From Clostridiales bacterium (GTDB lineage Bacteria > Bacillota > Clostridia > Christensenellales > CAG-138), in the NCBI GenBank assembly GCA_024691085.1, contig JAILNX010000018.1, positions 92,591-156,590 on the forward strand: 64,000 bases of DNA. The letters run 5' to 3'. Below are positions 1-9,106 of the stretch, piece after piece. Below the pieces are notes generated by a model that was not told the DNA's origin, did no database searches, and worked only from the letters and a program-made list of their open reading frames with translations. Position 1 is the first letter of the stretch. Each line of letters begins with the position of its first letter. The translations under genes were made by a program, and so were the position numbers.

Positions 1-875
1 TCGGGGTCGACTGCACTGCTGTGAAGCTCAAGGACGGGCTCGCCGTCCTTTCCTGCGATCCCATTACCGCCGCCGAATCAGGCGTCGGCCGCCTTACGGT
101 AAACGTGTCCGCGAACGACGCGGCGGCTTCCGGCGCGGAGCCCATCGGGCTTATGGTGACATTCCTCCTCCCCCCTTCCGTCACGGAGGAGGATATAGAT
201 AAGCTCATGGACGAGCTTATCGACGCGGCGGAGAAGGCGAACATCGACGTCATCGGCGGGCACACGGAGATCACTCCGGCGGTTAACCGCATCGTGACCT
301 GCGCGACTGTCATAGCTTCGCCCGTCTGCGGTAAGTTCATCTCGCCCAAGGACGTCAAGGACGGCGACGATATTGTCATCACGAAGCACGCGGGACTTGA
401 GGGCGCGGTCATTATGGCCGACAAGCTGCCCGAAAATGCGGGCGTTCTGACCGATGAGGAGAAGGAGCTCGTGCGGGCGTTTGCCGACGAGACCAGCGTC
501 GTCCGCGAGGGACTTTACGCCGCGAAGAACGGCGCGCACGCCATGCACGACGTGACCGAGGGCGGCGTACTCGGCGCGCTCTGGGAGATGAGCGCGGCGT
601 CCGGCATGGGGATACTGTTCGACCGCGAAAAGATCCCCGTTCATCCTTATACGAAAAAGCTTGCGGAATACTACGGTATCGACGTGTACAAGCTGATCTC
701 CTCCGGCAGCATGCTCATATCCTGCGCGGACGGCGAAGCGCTCGTGAACGGCTTAAGGGCTATAGGCGTCCCCGCCGCCGTTATAGGAAAAGCGAGCGCG
801 GACTTCACGTCGGTACGCGACACGAACGGAAACACCGTCGAGCCTCCCGAGGCCGACGAGATCTATAAGGTTTAA
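1..875 (+). CDS. AIR synthase-like / HypE-like protein, 5' truncated
   Basis: Member of the PurM/HypE/SelD ATP-binding superfamily. The frame is open to the left window edge (first full codon at base 3), so about 30-45 N-terminal residues are missing; the GTG at base 21 is internal, not a start. Visible features are an acidic metal/ATP-binding stretch near LSCDPIT, the SANDAAASGAEP segment typical of AIR synthase N-domains, IGGHTEIT, and the C-domain glycine stretch HDVTEGGVLGAL. In HypE this fold acts in NiFe-hydrogenase maturation, but no hyp genes are seen here and the C-terminus ends in EIYKV without the HypE C-terminal cysteine, so a stand-alone AIR-synthase-related protein of unknown substrate is more likely. 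It lies 15 bp before the dipeptidase and is probably co-transcribed with it. Confidence 0.85.
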   Translation, partial: GVDCTAVKLKDGLAVLSCDPITAAESGVGRLTVNVSANDAAASGAEPIGLMVTFLLPPSVTEEDIDKLMDELIDAAEKANIDVIGGHTEITPAVNRIVTCATVIASPVCGKFISPKDVKDGDDIVITKHAGLEGAVIMADKLPENAGVLTDEEKELVRAFADETSVVREGLYAAKNGAHAMHDVTEGGVLGALWEMSAASGMGILFDREKIPVHPYTKKLAEYYGIDVYKLISSGSMLISCADGEALVNGLRAIGVPAAVIGKASADFTSVRDTNGNTVEPPEADEIYKV

Positions 876-890
876 GAAAGGAAGTTCATC

Positions 891-2354
891 ATGCCCTGTA
901 CGACTGTATTGGTAGGCAGAAAAGCCTCTAACGACAACTCCACCATGATCGCCCGCACGGACGACGGACATTTCGATACCAAGAAGCTCGTCGTAGTCGA
1001 GCCGAAGGATCAGAAACGCAAATACAAGTCGGTCATCTCGCACGTCGAGATCGAGCTCCCCGACGATCCCATGCGCTATACCTCCTGCCCCAGCGTCGAC
1101 CCGACGTCCGGCATATGGGCGGCGACCGGCATAAACTCCGCGAACGTCGGCATGACGGCGACCGAGACCATCACTTCGAACCCCCGCGTGCTCGCGGCGG
1201 ATCCGCTCGTCGAGTACAAAAAGGCGAAAAAACGCGGTGAGAAGGACGTTCCCGGCGGCATCGGCGAGGAGGACATAATCGTTCTCGTGCTCCCGTACAT
1301 CCACTCTGCGCGCGAGGGCGTTCTGCGCCTTGCGGAGCTTTTGGAGAAGTACGGCACCTACGAATCGAACGGTATCGCCTTCAACGACGGCAGCGAGATC
1401 TGGTGGATGGAGACTATCGGCGGACATCACTGGATGGCGAAGCGCGTTCCCGACGACGTCGTGGTCATCATGCCCAACCAGTTCGGCATGGACAGCTTCG
1501 ATCTCGACGACGCTTTCGGCAAAAAGAAGGCTCATCTGTGCTCAGCTGATCTTAAGGAGTTCATCGCGGAGAATCACCTCGATCTCAATCAGAACGGCGT
1601 TTTCAACCCGAGGAACGTATTCGGATCCGCTTCCGACCAGGATCACGTCTACAACACCCCGAGGGCGTGGTTCATGGGCCGCTACCTCACCCCGCTCACG
1701 CACAAATGGGACGGTCCCGACGCCGAGTTCACGCCGGAGAGCGACAATATCCCCTGGAGCTTCGTTCCCGAGCGGAAGATGGCGGTCGAGGACGTGAAAT
1801 ACATGCTCTCGTCGAACTATCAGGGCACGCCTTATAATCCCTATCTCAATCACGACACCGGCGTGCGCGGCAAGTACCGCTCCATCGGCATCAACCGCAC
1901 GGGCGTTACGAGCGTCTGCCAGATAAGGAACGGCGTTCCCGAGAAGATAAGCGGCATCGAGTGGATCTGCTTCGGCTCGACGACCTTCGACGCGCTCCTC
2001 CCCGTCTACCCCAACGTGCCGAAAATGCCGAAGTACCTCTCCGACGTCACGCTCGACGTGTCGACCGAGAACTTCTACTGGGCGAGCTGCCTTATCGGCG
2101 CCCTCGCGGATCACAGCTACAACGCCTGCATCCAGCACGTCATGCGCTATCAGAGCGCGGTCATGACCAAGGGACGCGAGCTTATAAAGAAGTTCGATAA
2201 GGAATTCGCCGATTCGGGCGACGAGTCAATACTCGTAAAGGCGAACGAGGAGCTTGCAAATATGGCGAAGGAGCAGTCGACGAAGACTCTCGGCAAGGTG
2301 CTTTACGAGTCGAGCGTTTCGATGAAGAACGGCTACAATAGAGCGGATAACTGA
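891..2354 (+). CDS. C69 family dipeptidase (PepD-like)
   Basis: A 487-residue N-terminal-nucleophile hydrolase of peptidase family C69 (U34), which cleaves a broad range of dipeptides in the cytoplasm. The start MPCTTVLVGRKAS places the presumed nucleophile cysteine at residue 3, the arrangement found in Lactobacillus PepD; the following NSTMIARTDD segment and the EIWWMETIGGHHW segment are characteristic of the family. A GGAAG ribosome binding site lies upstream of the ATG. Length agrees with the family (about 470). It follows the AIR-synthase-like gene by 15 bp and ends at a strong bidirectional terminator shared with trpS. Family assignment is firm; substrate is not determined. Confidence 0.92.
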   Translation: MPCTTVLVGRKASNDNSTMIARTDDGHFDTKKLVVVEPKDQKRKYKSVISHVEIELPDDPMRYTSCPSVDPTSGIWAATGINSANVGMTATETITSNPRVLAADPLVEYKKAKKRGEKDVPGGIGEEDIIVLVLPYIHSAREGVLRLAELLEKYGTYESNGIAFNDGSEIWWMETIGGHHWMAKRVPDDVVVIMPNQFGMDSFDLDDAFGKKKAHLCSADLKEFIAENHLDLNQNGVFNPRNVFGSASDQDHVYNTPRAWFMGRYLTPLTHKWDGPDAEFTPESDNIPWSFVPERKMAVEDVKYMLSSNYQGTPYNPYLNHDTGVRGKYRSIGINRTGVTSVCQIRNGVPEKISGIEWICFGSTTFDALLPVYPNVPKMPKYLSDVTLDVSTENFYWASCLIGALADHSYNACIQHVMRYQSAVMTKGRELIKKFDKEFADSGDESILVKANEELANMAKEQSTKTLGKVLYESSVSMKNGYNRADN

Positions 2355-2365
2355 CACAGAATAAT

Positions 2366-2394
2366 AAACCGGAGAGAAAATCCCTCCGGTTTTT
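2366..2394. terminator. bidirectional terminator between dipeptidase and trpS
   Basis: Perfect 9-bp inverted repeat AAACCGGAG / CTCCGGTTT (2366-2374 with 2384-2392) with T- and A-runs on both sides. It serves the plus-strand dipeptidase and the minus-strand trpS, whose stop is at 2405. Confidence 0.85.
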
Positions 2395-2404
2395 ATTATG
2401 TTTT

Positions 2405-3394
2405 TTACCTGATCCCGACTCTCTCGAACACGAGGTCGAGCGTCTTCTGCGCCCTCTCGGAGGCTGTGTCCGCGCCCTTTTTCAGCACGCCGTCAAGGTA
2501 TTCCCTGTCCGAAAGAATGCGGCGGTACTCGTTCTGGACGGGCTCGAGCTCGGCAATTACCGCGTCGGCGACGCAGGTCTTGAGCCTGCCGTAGCCGCAG
2601 CCCTCGAAATCCTTCACAGCCTCGTCCATCGTTTTGCCCGTGCAGGCGCAGTAGATGGTGAGGAGGTTGTTGCAGCCGTGGCGTCCTTCGGCGTAGGCGA
2701 TGGTCGGCTCGCAGTCGGTGACGGCCTTTTTGAACTTCTTGGTGATGGCCGCGGGCTCGTCGAGCATTGAGATATAGGAGTTGGGATTCGTGTCGGTCTT
2801 CGACATCTTATGCTCCGGATCCTGAAGACCCATTATCCTCGCGCCGAACTTGGGCATTACGGGCTCGGGAACGACGAAGGTCTCGCCGAAAGCGTTGTTG
2901 AAGCGTATCGCGATGTTCCTTGCAAGCTCGACGTGCTGCTTCTGGTCGTCGCCGACGGGGACCTGATTTGCCCCGTAGACGAGGATATCGGCGGCCATCA
3001 GCACGGGATAGGTGAAGAGGCCGGCGTTGATGTTGTCGGCGTGCTTGGCGGCCTTGTCCTTGAACTGCGTCATGCGGTTCAGCTCGCCCATATACGTGGT
3101 GCAGCCGAGCACCCACGACAGCTCCGCGTGCTGATGCACGTGGCTCTGTATGAACAGCGGGCTCCTTTCGGGATCGATGCCGCACGCGATCAGAAGCGCC
3201 GCCATAGAGCGCGTCTGGGAACGGAGCTCATCGGGATCGTTCCTTACCGTGAGCGCGTGAAGATCGGCTACCATGTAATAGCAGTAATTCCCGTCCTGCT
3301 GCATGAGGTTCCAGTTGCGGAGAGCCCCAATATAATTGCCCAGCGTGGGAATGCCCGTCGGCTTGATGCCGCTCAAAATGATGTTTTTGTCCAT
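2405..3394 (-). CDS. trpS: tryptophanyl-tRNA synthetase
   Basis: Charges tRNA-Trp with tryptophan (class I aminoacyl-tRNA synthetase, cytoplasm). The protein is 329 residues, the normal bacterial length. Motifs: the HIGH-like region in GIKPTGIPTLGNYIG near the N-terminus and KMSKT in the second half. The frame is open further upstream, but MDKNIILSGIKPTG is the family start, and a GGAGGG ribosome binding site sits 7 nt before this ATG, so I start at 3394. It has its own extended -10 promoter (TGTTATAAT) immediately after the terminator of the upstream kbl operon. No T-box leader fits in the short upstream gap. Confidence 0.97.
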   Translation of the reverse strand: MDKNIILSGIKPTGIPTLGNYIGALRNWNLMQQDGNYCYYMVADLHALTVRNDPDELRSQTRSMAALLIACGIDPERSPLFIQSHVHQHAELSWVLGCTTYMGELNRMTQFKDKAAKHADNINAGLFTYPVLMAADILVYGANQVPVGDDQKQHVELARNIAIRFNNAFGETFVVPEPVMPKFGARIMGLQDPEHKMSKTDTNPNSYISMLDEPAAITKKFKKAVTDCEPTIAYAEGRHGCNNLLTIYCACTGKTMDEAVKDFEGCGYGRLKTCVADAVIAELEPVQNEYRRILSDREYLDGVLKKGADTASERAQKTLDLVFERVGIR

Positions 3395-3431
3395 TTCGGA
3401 ACCCTCCTTTTCGGAAAAAATAATTACAGAG

Positions 3432-3440
3432 ATTATAACA
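3432..3440 (-). promoter_or_regulatory. extended -10 promoter for trpS
   Basis: Minus-strand TGTTATAAT (extended TGn plus TATAAT) at 3432-3440, about 35 nt before the trpS ATG. It directly abuts the 3' side of the kbl terminator hairpin, and no good -35 is seen. Confidence 0.6.
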
Positions 3441-3441
3441 C

Positions 3442-3468
3442 AAAGAGCGGCCGTAAGACCGCTCTTTT
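3442..3468 (-). terminator. terminator after kbl operon
   Basis: Inverted repeat AAAGAGCGG / CCGCTCTTT (3442-3450 with 3459-3467), 22 bp downstream of the kbl stop. It separates the threonine degradation operon from trpS. Confidence 0.75.
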
Positions 3469-3489
3469 GAAAATATATTATCTTGCGGT

Positions 3490-4671
3490 TCAGATGCCCA
3501 TCTCTTCCTTGACTTCCCTGAAGCACTTGACGGCGAAGTCGAGATCCTCCTTGGTGTGACCGGCGGAGACCTGGGTCCTTATCCTGTCCTTGCCCTTAGG
3601 CACGACGGGATAGCAGAAGCCGACTACGTACACGCCCTTATCGAGCATGCGGCACGCGAACTCCTGAGCGATCTTCGGATCGTAGAGCATGACGGGAACG
3701 ATCGGGTGAGTGCTCTCGATAACGTCGAAGCCGATCTTGCCGAGCTGCTCGCGGAAGTACTTGGTGTTCTCGTGGACCTTGTCGCGGAGAGCGGTGGACT
3801 CCGAAAGCATATCGATGACCTTGATCGAAGCGGCGCAGATGGCCGGAGCGAGGGTGTTCGAGAAGAGATACGGACGGGACTTCTGGCGGAGCATATCGAT
3901 GATCTCCTGACGCGCGCAGGTGTAGCCGCCGGACGCGCCGCCCATGGCCTTGCCGAGGGTGCCGGTGATGATGTCTACGCGGCCCATGACTCCGCAGGCC
4001 TCGTGAGTGCCCTTGCCGTGCTCGCCCATAAAGCCGACGGCGTGGCTGTCGTCGACCATTACGAGAGCGCCGTACTCGTCGGCGAGGTCGCAGATGCCGG
4101 GAAGATTCGCGATGATGCCGTCCATGGAGAATACGCCGTCGGTCGCGATCAGCTTGATGCGTGCGTCCTTCGCGGCCTCGAGCTGAGCGCGGAGGTCTTC
4201 CATGTTGTTGTTCTTATAGCGGAACCTCTTGGCCTTGCAGAGGCGTACGCCGTCGATGATGGAGGCGTGGTTAAGCTCGTCGGAGATGATGGCGTCGTCC
4301 GGTCCTAAGATCGTCTCGAACAGACCGCCGTTCGCGTCGAAGCAGGAGGTGTAGAGGATGCAGTCGTCCATCTCAAGGAAGTCTGCGAGCTTGCGCTCGA
4401 GCTCTTTATGGATCTCCTGCGTGCCGCAGATGAAGCGTACGGAGGAAAGGCCGTAGCCCCACTTGTCATAGCTCGCCTTGGCGGCGGCGATGATCTCGGG
4501 ATTGTTGGCAAGACCGAGGTAGTTGTTGGCGCACATATTGAGAACGCCCTTCGCCTTGGTGGTGTCGATCCTCGCGCGCTGCTCGGTGGTGATTATGCGC
4601 TCCTCGCGCCAGGTGCCCGCCTCGCGGATCGCGTTGAGTTCGTTCCTGAAAATGTCATAAGCCTGTTTCAT
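3490..4671 (-). CDS. kbl: glycine C-acetyltransferase (2-amino-3-ketobutyrate CoA ligase)
   Basis: PLP enzyme of the alpha-oxoamine synthase family. It splits 2-amino-3-oxobutyrate with CoA into glycine and acetyl-CoA, the second step of threonine catabolism. It has 393 residues, the family length. Seen: [11 protein letters not shown], the substrate/CoA region [26 protein letters not shown] (PLP pyridine and phosphate contacts), and the PLP-lysine region [14 protein letters not shown]. An AGGAG site precedes the ATG. It is the last gene of a minus-strand operon, 23 bp after tdh, whose product makes its substrate, so context and sequence agree. Confidence 0.97.
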   Translation of the reverse strand: MKQAYDIFRNELNAIREAGTWREERIITTEQRARIDTTKAKGVLNMCANNYLGLANNPEIIAAAKASYDKWGYGLSSVRFICGTQEIHKELERKLADFLEMDDCILYTSCFDANGGLFETILGPDDAIISDELNHASIIDGVRLCKAKRFRYKNNNMEDLRAQLEAAKDARIKLIATDGVFSMDGIIANLPGICDLADEYGALVMVDDSHAVGFMGEHGKGTHEACGVMGRVDIITGTLGKAMGGASGGYTCARQEIIDMLRQKSRPYLFSNTLAPAICAASIKVIDMLSESTALRDKVHENTKYFREQLGKIGFDVIESTHPIVPVMLYDPKIAQEFACRMLDKGVYVVGFCYPVVPKGKDRIRTQVSAGHTKEDLDFAVKCFREVKEEMGI

Positions 4672-4694
4672 ATTTTTACTCCTTGCTTAAGAAT

Positions 4695-5735
4695 TTACTT
4701 TGTCCAATCGAGCACGACCTTCGCGCTCGCGCCGGAGTTCATCGCCTCAAAGCCCTTCTCGAAGTCTCGGTAGTTGAAGCGGTGGGTGATCATCGGCGTA
4801 AGATCGAGGCCGGCCTCGACCATCGCGCCCATCTTGTACCAGGTCTCGAACATCTGCCTGCCGTAGATGCCCTGGAGGGTGAGACCCTTGAATATGACCT
4901 CGTTCCAGTCTACGGAGGTGCCGGGCTTCGCGATGCCGAGGAGGGCGACCTTGCCCGCGTTCCTCATAGCGGAGATCATCTGATTGAGCGCAGCGCCGGA
5001 GCCGCTCATCTCGAGACCGACGTCGAAGCCTTCGGTCATATGAAGCTCCTTCATTACGTCCTCGAGGCTCTCCTTGGCGGTGTTGACGACGCGGGTGGCG
5101 CCCATCTTCTTGGCCATGCCGAGGCGGAAATCGTTGATATCGGTAACGACGACGTTGCGCGCGCCGTTCTGACGGCAGATGCCGGCGGCCATCATTCCGA
5201 TGGGGCCTGCGCCGGTGATGAGAACGTCCTCGCCGATAACGTCGAACATGAGGGCGGTATGGGTGGCATTGCCATATGCATCGAAGAAGGAAATGATGTC
5301 CTCGGGAATGTCCCAGATAACGGGAATGACGTTCCTCGCGGGGATGCAGATATACTCGGCGAACGCGCCGTCCCTCTGAACGCCCACGCCCTGCGTCTTG
5401 GCGCAGAGATGGGATTTGCCGCTGCGGCAGTTCCTGCAGTGACCGCAGGTGATATGACCTTCGCCGGAGACGAGCTGGCCGATCTCAAGGCCCTCGACGC
5501 CTTCGCCGATGGCGGCGATCTCGCCGACGTACTCGTGACCGATGGTCACGGGAGGCTTGACGTGAGTCTGGCTCCAGGGATCCCAGTTGTAGATGTGAAC
5601 GTCGGTGCCGCAGATCGCGGTCTTGTGGACCTTGATGAGCACTTCGCCGTGATGTACCTCGGGAACCGGCACCTGCATGAGTGTAAGGCCCTTCGCGGCT
5701 TCCGTCTTAACAAGAGCATCCATCATTTTTTTCAT
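4695..5735 (-). CDS. tdh: L-threonine 3-dehydrogenase
   Basis: Zinc-dependent, NAD-linked medium-chain dehydrogenase oxidising L-threonine to 2-amino-3-oxobutyrate, which kbl then cleaves. It has 346 residues from [10 protein letters not shown], as expected for Tdh; the frame extends upstream, but this ATG is preceded by AAGGACGG and matches the family start. Catalytic zinc ligands are in [13 protein letters not shown] and GHEYVGEI; four structural-zinc cysteines are in [15 protein letters not shown]; a Rossmann [11 protein letters not shown] follows. It lies between the aminotransferase (34 bp) and kbl (23 bp). Confidence 0.97.
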   Translation of the reverse strand: MKKMMDALVKTEAAKGLTLMQVPVPEVHHGEVLIKVHKTAICGTDVHIYNWDPWSQTHVKPPVTIGHEYVGEIAAIGEGVEGLEIGQLVSGEGHITCGHCRNCRSGKSHLCAKTQGVGVQRDGAFAEYICIPARNVIPVIWDIPEDIISFFDAYGNATHTALMFDVIGEDVLITGAGPIGMMAAGICRQNGARNVVVTDINDFRLGMAKKMGATRVVNTAKESLEDVMKELHMTEGFDVGLEMSGSGAALNQMISAMRNAGKVALLGIAKPGTSVDWNEVIFKGLTLQGIYGRQMFETWYKMGAMVEAGLDLTPMITHRFNYRDFEKGFEAMNSGASAKVVLDWTK

Positions 5736-5769
5736 GGTTTTTTCCGTCCTTCTTTGCTTATAAATTGAG

Positions 5770-7047
5770 TTATTTATTGAGCAGTTTCTCGAGCGCGGCA
5801 AGCTTTATGGCGATGCAGAGCACCTGCATAGCCTCGGTCAGTTCGTCACAGGGCGGGAAGCTGGGGGCAATACGGAGATTCTGATCCTTGGGATCGTTCT
5901 TATAGGGGAAGGTCGCGCCCGCGCCGGTCATCACGACGCCCGCGTCCTTCACGAGCTGATGAACGCGCTTCGCGCAGCCCTCCATGGTGTTGAGGGATAC
6001 GAAGTATCCGCCCTTGGGCTTATGCCATGTGGCGATGCCGAGGGGCGCGATCTCCTCCTCGAGGGTCTCGAGGACTATATCGAACTTGGGCTTCAAAACG
6101 GCGGCGTGACGCTTCATATGCTCGTGTACGCCGGCGGCGTTGCCGAAGAACTTGACGTGCCTTAACTGATTGAGCTTGTCGTAGCTGATGATCTGGGCGT
6201 TCCAGAGCTTCTTCATGTAGGCCATGTTGTCCTCGGAGCAGCAGAAGCAGCTTACGCCCGCGCCGGGGAATGTGATCTTGGAGGTCGAAGCGAACTCGAA
6301 CACCATGTCGGGATTGCCGGCAAGGCGGCACGCCTCGAGGATATTGAGGAAAGGCACGAACGGGCCTTCGAACTCATGCACGCAGTAGGCGTTGTCCCAC
6401 ATGAGCAGGAAATCGGGCGCGGCGGGCTTGAGGTTCGCGATGCGATAGACGGTCTCCTCGCTGTAAACGATGCCGTCGGGGTTGGAATACTTGGGAACGC
6501 ACCACATGCCCTTGACCGCGGGATCCTTGACGAGCGCCTCTACCATGTCCATATCGGGACCGTCCTCATGCATGGGGATCGTGATCATCTCCATACCGAA
6601 GGAGTCGCAGATGGTGAAATGCCTGTCGTAGCCGGGAGCCGGGCAGAGGAACTTGACCTTATCGAGCTTCGCCCACTTTTCGGGCGAATGGAGAAGGCCG
6701 TGGGTATAAGCCTTGGCGATAACGTCGTACATCATGCTTAGGGAAGCGCTTCCGCCGATGAAGACCTCTTCGTACTTGACGCCGAGAAGATCGGCAAAAA
6801 GGCGGCGGCACGCGGGAAGGCCCATGAGCTCGCCGTAGTTGCGCGCCTCTACCCCGTCCATCTTCGTCTCGGACGGATCGATGTACATGTTCAGCATCTC
6901 ATCGGAGAGAGCAAGCTGCTCCATTGAGGGCTTTCCCCTCGACATATCGAGCTTAAGGCCCTTCGATTTACATTCGTCATACTGTGCAAGAGTGGAATTG
7001 TAGAGGGCGGTCAGCTCCTCGCGGTTCATGTCAAAAACAGTAGGCAT
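5770..7047 (-). CDS. PLP-dependent aminotransferase, class I (Asp-aminotransferase MocR-like family)
   Basis: A 425-residue fold-type I aminotransferase of the subgroup with [18 protein letters not shown] near its N-terminus (the Asp_aminotransf/MocR-like family, PF12897 by recall), often annotated aspartate aminotransferase. Seen: [21 protein letters not shown] (PLP pyridine-contacting Asp and Tyr), and the PLP lysine in [18 protein letters not shown] ribosome binding site precedes the ATG. It is the first gene of the operon with tdh and kbl, under a perfect consensus promoter. This suggests a role linked to threonine/glycine metabolism, but the actual amino donor is unknown. Confidence 0.93.
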   Translation of the reverse strand: MPTVFDMNREELTALYNSTLAQYDECKSKGLKLDMSRGKPSMEQLALSDEMLNMYIDPSETKMDGVEARNYGELMGLPACRRLFADLLGVKYEEVFIGGSASLSMMYDVIAKAYTHGLLHSPEKWAKLDKVKFLCPAPGYDRHFTICDSFGMEMITIPMHEDGPDMDMVEALVKDPAVKGMWCVPKYSNPDGIVYSEETVYRIANLKPAAPDFLLMWDNAYCVHEFEGPFVPFLNILEACRLAGNPDMVFEFASTSKITFPGAGVSCFCCSEDNMAYMKKLWNAQIISYDKLNQLRHVKFFGNAAGVHEHMKRHAAVLKPKFDIVLETLEEEIAPLGIATWHKPKGGYFVSLNTMEGCAKRVHQLVKDAGVVMTGAGATFPYKNDPKDQNLRIAPSFPPCDELTEAMQVLCIAIKLAALEKLLNK

Positions 7048-7091
7048 TAAAATGAGACCTCCGCTGTGATATTGGGCTTCTACCCGGTTAA

Positions 7092-7120
7092 ATTATAGCC
7101 CCATCGGGCTTTACTGTCAA
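7092..7120 (-). promoter_or_regulatory. sigma-A promoter of aminotransferase-tdh-kbl operon
   Basis: On the minus strand, TTGACA (7115-7120), 17-bp spacer, TATAAT (7092-7097): both boxes exact consensus. The leader to the ATG is about 40 nt. Confidence 0.88.
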
Positions 7121-7144
7121 ATATATATTTCGCTCTTTTGGCAG

Positions 7145-7173
7145 TTGACGGAGCGCTGCGGCGAGTATATAAT
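7145..7173 (+). promoter_or_regulatory. sigma-A promoter of flavodoxin gene
   Basis: TTGACG (7145-7150), 17-bp spacer, TATAAT (7168-7173). It is divergent from the aminotransferase promoter; the two -35 boxes are 24 bp apart. Confidence 0.85.
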
Positions 7174-7200
7174 TATCCTATAAAATAAGGAGGATATGGC

Positions 7201-7686
7201 ATGAAGACCCTTATCGTCTATTTCTCCCTTAACGGAAACACCGAAACGGTCGTTAACGCGGTCGCCCCCGCTTTGGGCGCGGACGTATTGAAGCTCGTGC
7301 CCGAAAAGGTCTATCCCGACAAGGGCTTCAAAAAGTTCTTGGTGGGCGGCGGCGACGTCGTGACAAAGAGAAGGCCGAAGCTAGAGCCCTATTCCGCCGA
7401 CCTCTCCCGGTTTGACCGCATCGTGTTCGCGTCGCCGGTATGGGCTTCGAACTTCACTCCGCCCGTCGGCACATTTATCGAAGAGAACCGCGGCGCTTTA
7501 CAGGGAAAGCGCTTCGCCTGCGTATTCTGTCACGCGGGCGGCGGCACGGAAAAGGCGATATCGAGGCTCAAGGCGGCTCTCGGCGTCGACGCCTTCGACG
7601 CGGAGCTTTCGCTTATCGATCCGAAGACAAGACCGAACGAAGAGAACGAAAAGCTGACAGCCGATTTCTGCGCCGCGCTTGCCTGA
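7201..7686 (+). CDS. flavodoxin-like protein
   Basis: A 161-residue FMN-binding flavodoxin fold, probably a small cytoplasmic electron carrier or quinone/disulfide reductase-like protein. The N-terminal strand and phosphate loop YFSLNGNTETV match the family S/T-x-x-G-N-T loop. The FASPVWASNFTPPV segment is the isoalloxazine loop seen in the Flavodoxin_4 subgroup, and FCHAGGGTEKA follows. The AAGGAGGATATGGC ribosome binding site is strong, and it has its own promoter. The cupin gene follows 54 bp later in the same direction. Electron partner unknown. Confidence 0.9.
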   Translation: MKTLIVYFSLNGNTETVVNAVAPALGADVLKLVPEKVYPDKGFKKFLVGGGDVVTKRRPKLEPYSADLSRFDRIVFASPVWASNFTPPVGTFIEENRGALQGKRFACVFCHAGGGTEKAISRLKAALGVDAFDAELSLIDPKTRPNEENEKLTADFCAALA

Positions 7687-7740
7687 TCCGTGACGCCCCG
7701 CCTCCCCCTTAGCATATGATAATGGAGGAGGTGAATAATA

Positions 7741-8166
7741 ATGGCAGAATGCACGAGATGTGAGTTCAGAGACCGCGGCGGCGAGCCGGCCGTAATAAAC
7801 CTTGAAAGGCTTACGCGCCTCAATCGCAATTTCCGCACGGCGATCTGGACGGGCGAGCATATGCAGATGACGCTTATGAGCGTGCCGACCGGCGGCGAGA
7901 TCGGTTTCGAGATGCACCGCGATCTCGATCAGCTTTTAAAGATAGAGTCGGGCTTCGGAACGGTCTCGATGGGAAAATGCAGGAACGATCCCGAGATCGC
8001 GGAGAGGGTCTCCCCCGGATACGCCGTGTTCGTTCCGGCGGGTACCTGGCACAATATCGTGAATACTGGCAGGACTCCCTTAAAGCTCTATTCCGTCTAC
8101 GCTCCCCCTCAGCATCCTAAGGGCACCGTCCACAGGACGAAGGCGGATTCGGACAGGGACGAATGA
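7741..8166 (+). CDS. cupin-domain protein
   Basis: A 141-residue single-domain cupin. The two cupin motifs are visible: GGEIGFEMHRDLDQLLKIESG (only one histidine, then Asp/Gln) and PGYAVFVPAGTWHNIVNTG. This resembles the YhhW-like/mannose-6-phosphate-isomerase-type small cupins common in Clostridia. GGAGGAGGTG is the ribosome binding site. The N-terminal CTRCEF pair of cysteines is unusual and could hold metal or a disulfide. It ends at a clear terminator. Function unknown; a small-molecule sensor or isomerase is possible but not shown. Confidence 0.9.
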   Translation: MAECTRCEFRDRGGEPAVINLERLTRLNRNFRTAIWTGEHMQMTLMSVPTGGEIGFEMHRDLDQLLKIESGFGTVSMGKCRNDPEIAERVSPGYAVFVPAGTWHNIVNTGRTPLKLYSVYAPPQHPKGTVHRTKADSDRDE

Positions 8167-8174
8167 CATTTTTT

Positions 8175-8199
8175 ATCGGCCGATCTCCGGCCGATTTTT
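8175..8199 (+). terminator. terminator after cupin gene
   Basis: ATCGGCC / GGCCGAT (8175-8181 with 8189-8195) followed by a T-run, 9 bp after the cupin stop. Confidence 0.85.
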
Positions 8200-8209
8200 C
8201 ATTTTTGGC

Positions 8210-8238
8210 TTGTTTAAGAGCATACCGTTTGATATAAT
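8210..8238 (+). promoter_or_regulatory. sigma-A promoter for RCK_C membrane protein
   Basis: TTGTTT (8210-8215), 17-bp spacer, TATAAT (8233-8238). Transcription would start near 8245, giving a long leader of about 127 nt before the ATG at 8372. Confidence 0.78.
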
Positions 8239-8247
8239 ATCGTTATA

Positions 8248-8366
8248 GGCGAACGCTCTGCTTAAGCGGAGCTTCCGCCCGTCCTAACCGTGAAAACGAA
8301 GGAAAGCCTCAGCTGACTCAACAATCAATTCTGATCGGGGGAAACGGCGTCCAGCGCGCCGTGATC
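8248..8366 (+). other. structured 5' leader, possible regulatory RNA
   Basis: Two hairpins are visible between the promoter and the ATG. The first is GGCG(8248-8251)...CGCC(8276-8279) enclosing GCTCTGC / GCGGAGC (8255-8261 with 8266-8272) around a TTAA loop. The second is GATC + ACGGCG / CGCCGT + GATC (8333-8336, 8344-8349 with 8357-8362, 8363-8366) with a 7-nt bulge GGGGGAA. The bulge holds the only G-tract that could act as a ribosome binding site; none lies in the 15 nt before the ATG. I could not match it to a known riboswitch. Confidence 0.5.
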
Positions 8367-8371
8367 GAAAA

Positions 8372-9079
8372 ATGAACATCTACGTCGCTGCAACGCTGTT
8401 TGCTCTTCTGATCCTTATTTATTGGGTGATATCCGAGCTGTTCACCGTGCTGTTCAGGTTCGTCGGACTGCCCGAGGAAAAGGCGAGATTCCAGGTGACG
8501 TCGCTCCTTACCGGCGCCGGCTTCACCACCCGCGAGAGCGAGATGATACTCTCGACCAAGCCCAGAAGGCGCCTCGCGAGGATACTGATGCTTTTCGGCT
8601 ATGTCTTCAACATCTCCGTCGTCACCGCGTTCATCAACGTTTTCCTTTCGCTGAAGTCGAATGAGGTCGGCGGCTACATCGTCAGCTTTCTGATACCGCT
8701 CGGCGCGATCGCTCTCGTGTTCGGCGTGACGAGGATCAAGCCCGTGCGCGGATTCATCAACTCGAGGATCGAAAAAGTCGCCGGCAATCTCGTCCGAGCA
8801 AAGACAGCCAACAGCGTAATGCTCATCGACCATATCGGCAAGGGCACCATCGCGCAGGTCATACTCAACGAAGTCCCCGAGTTCCTCGCCGACGTCCCCC
8901 TCGCTCAGTCCGGAATGAAGGAAAACCTGAATCTGCTCGTAATGCTCGTCGAGCATATCGACATGACCATTGAGGCTCCCGGCGCGAAAACCGTATTCGT
9001 CAAGGGCGACAGGCTGACGCTGTTCGGCGATTACAAGACCATCTGCAGAGCTTTCAACGCAAGGGAGCGTTTCGCATAA
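8372..9079 (+). CDS. membrane protein with RCK_C (TrkA-C) domain
   Basis: A 235-residue protein with three hydrophobic segments (about residues 4-27, 70-92 and 101-120) and a cytoplasmic C-terminal region (about 150-225) of RCK_C/TrkA-C type (NEVPEFLADVPLAQSG, then FVKGDRLTLFGDYKTI). RCK_C domains bind ligands, including c-di-AMP in several Firmicutes potassium transporters; that this one does is inference. Between the first two membrane segments is TSLLTGAGFTTRESEMI, a conserved-looking loop. The open frame continues upstream to 8294 without a usable start, so ATG 8372 is chosen although it lacks a ribosome binding site. Probably a small regulator of ion homeostasis; no transporter gene is adjacent. 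Confidence 0.8.
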   Translation: MNIYVAATLFALLILIYWVISELFTVLFRFVGLPEEKARFQVTSLLTGAGFTTRESEMILSTKPRRRLARILMLFGYVFNISVVTAFINVFLSLKSNEVGGYIVSFLIPLGAIALVFGVTRIKPVRGFINSRIEKVAGNLVRAKTANSVMLIDHIGKGTIAQVILNEVPEFLADVPLAQSGMKENLNLLVMLVEHIDMTIEAPGAKTVFVKGDRLTLFGDYKTICRAFNARERFA

Positions 9080-9106
9080 ACAAGTATCACGAATCCGAAA
9101 GGAATT

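Noticed and set aside
3395..3526. Longer start for trpS
   Set aside because: It runs through the kbl terminator and the trpS promoter; ATG 3394 has GGAGGG and matches the family N-terminus.
8245..8371. c-di-AMP (ydaO) riboswitch
   Set aside because: Contains GCTTAA and GGGGGA words found in that class, but in the wrong order and without the GGGGTGAATCC block.
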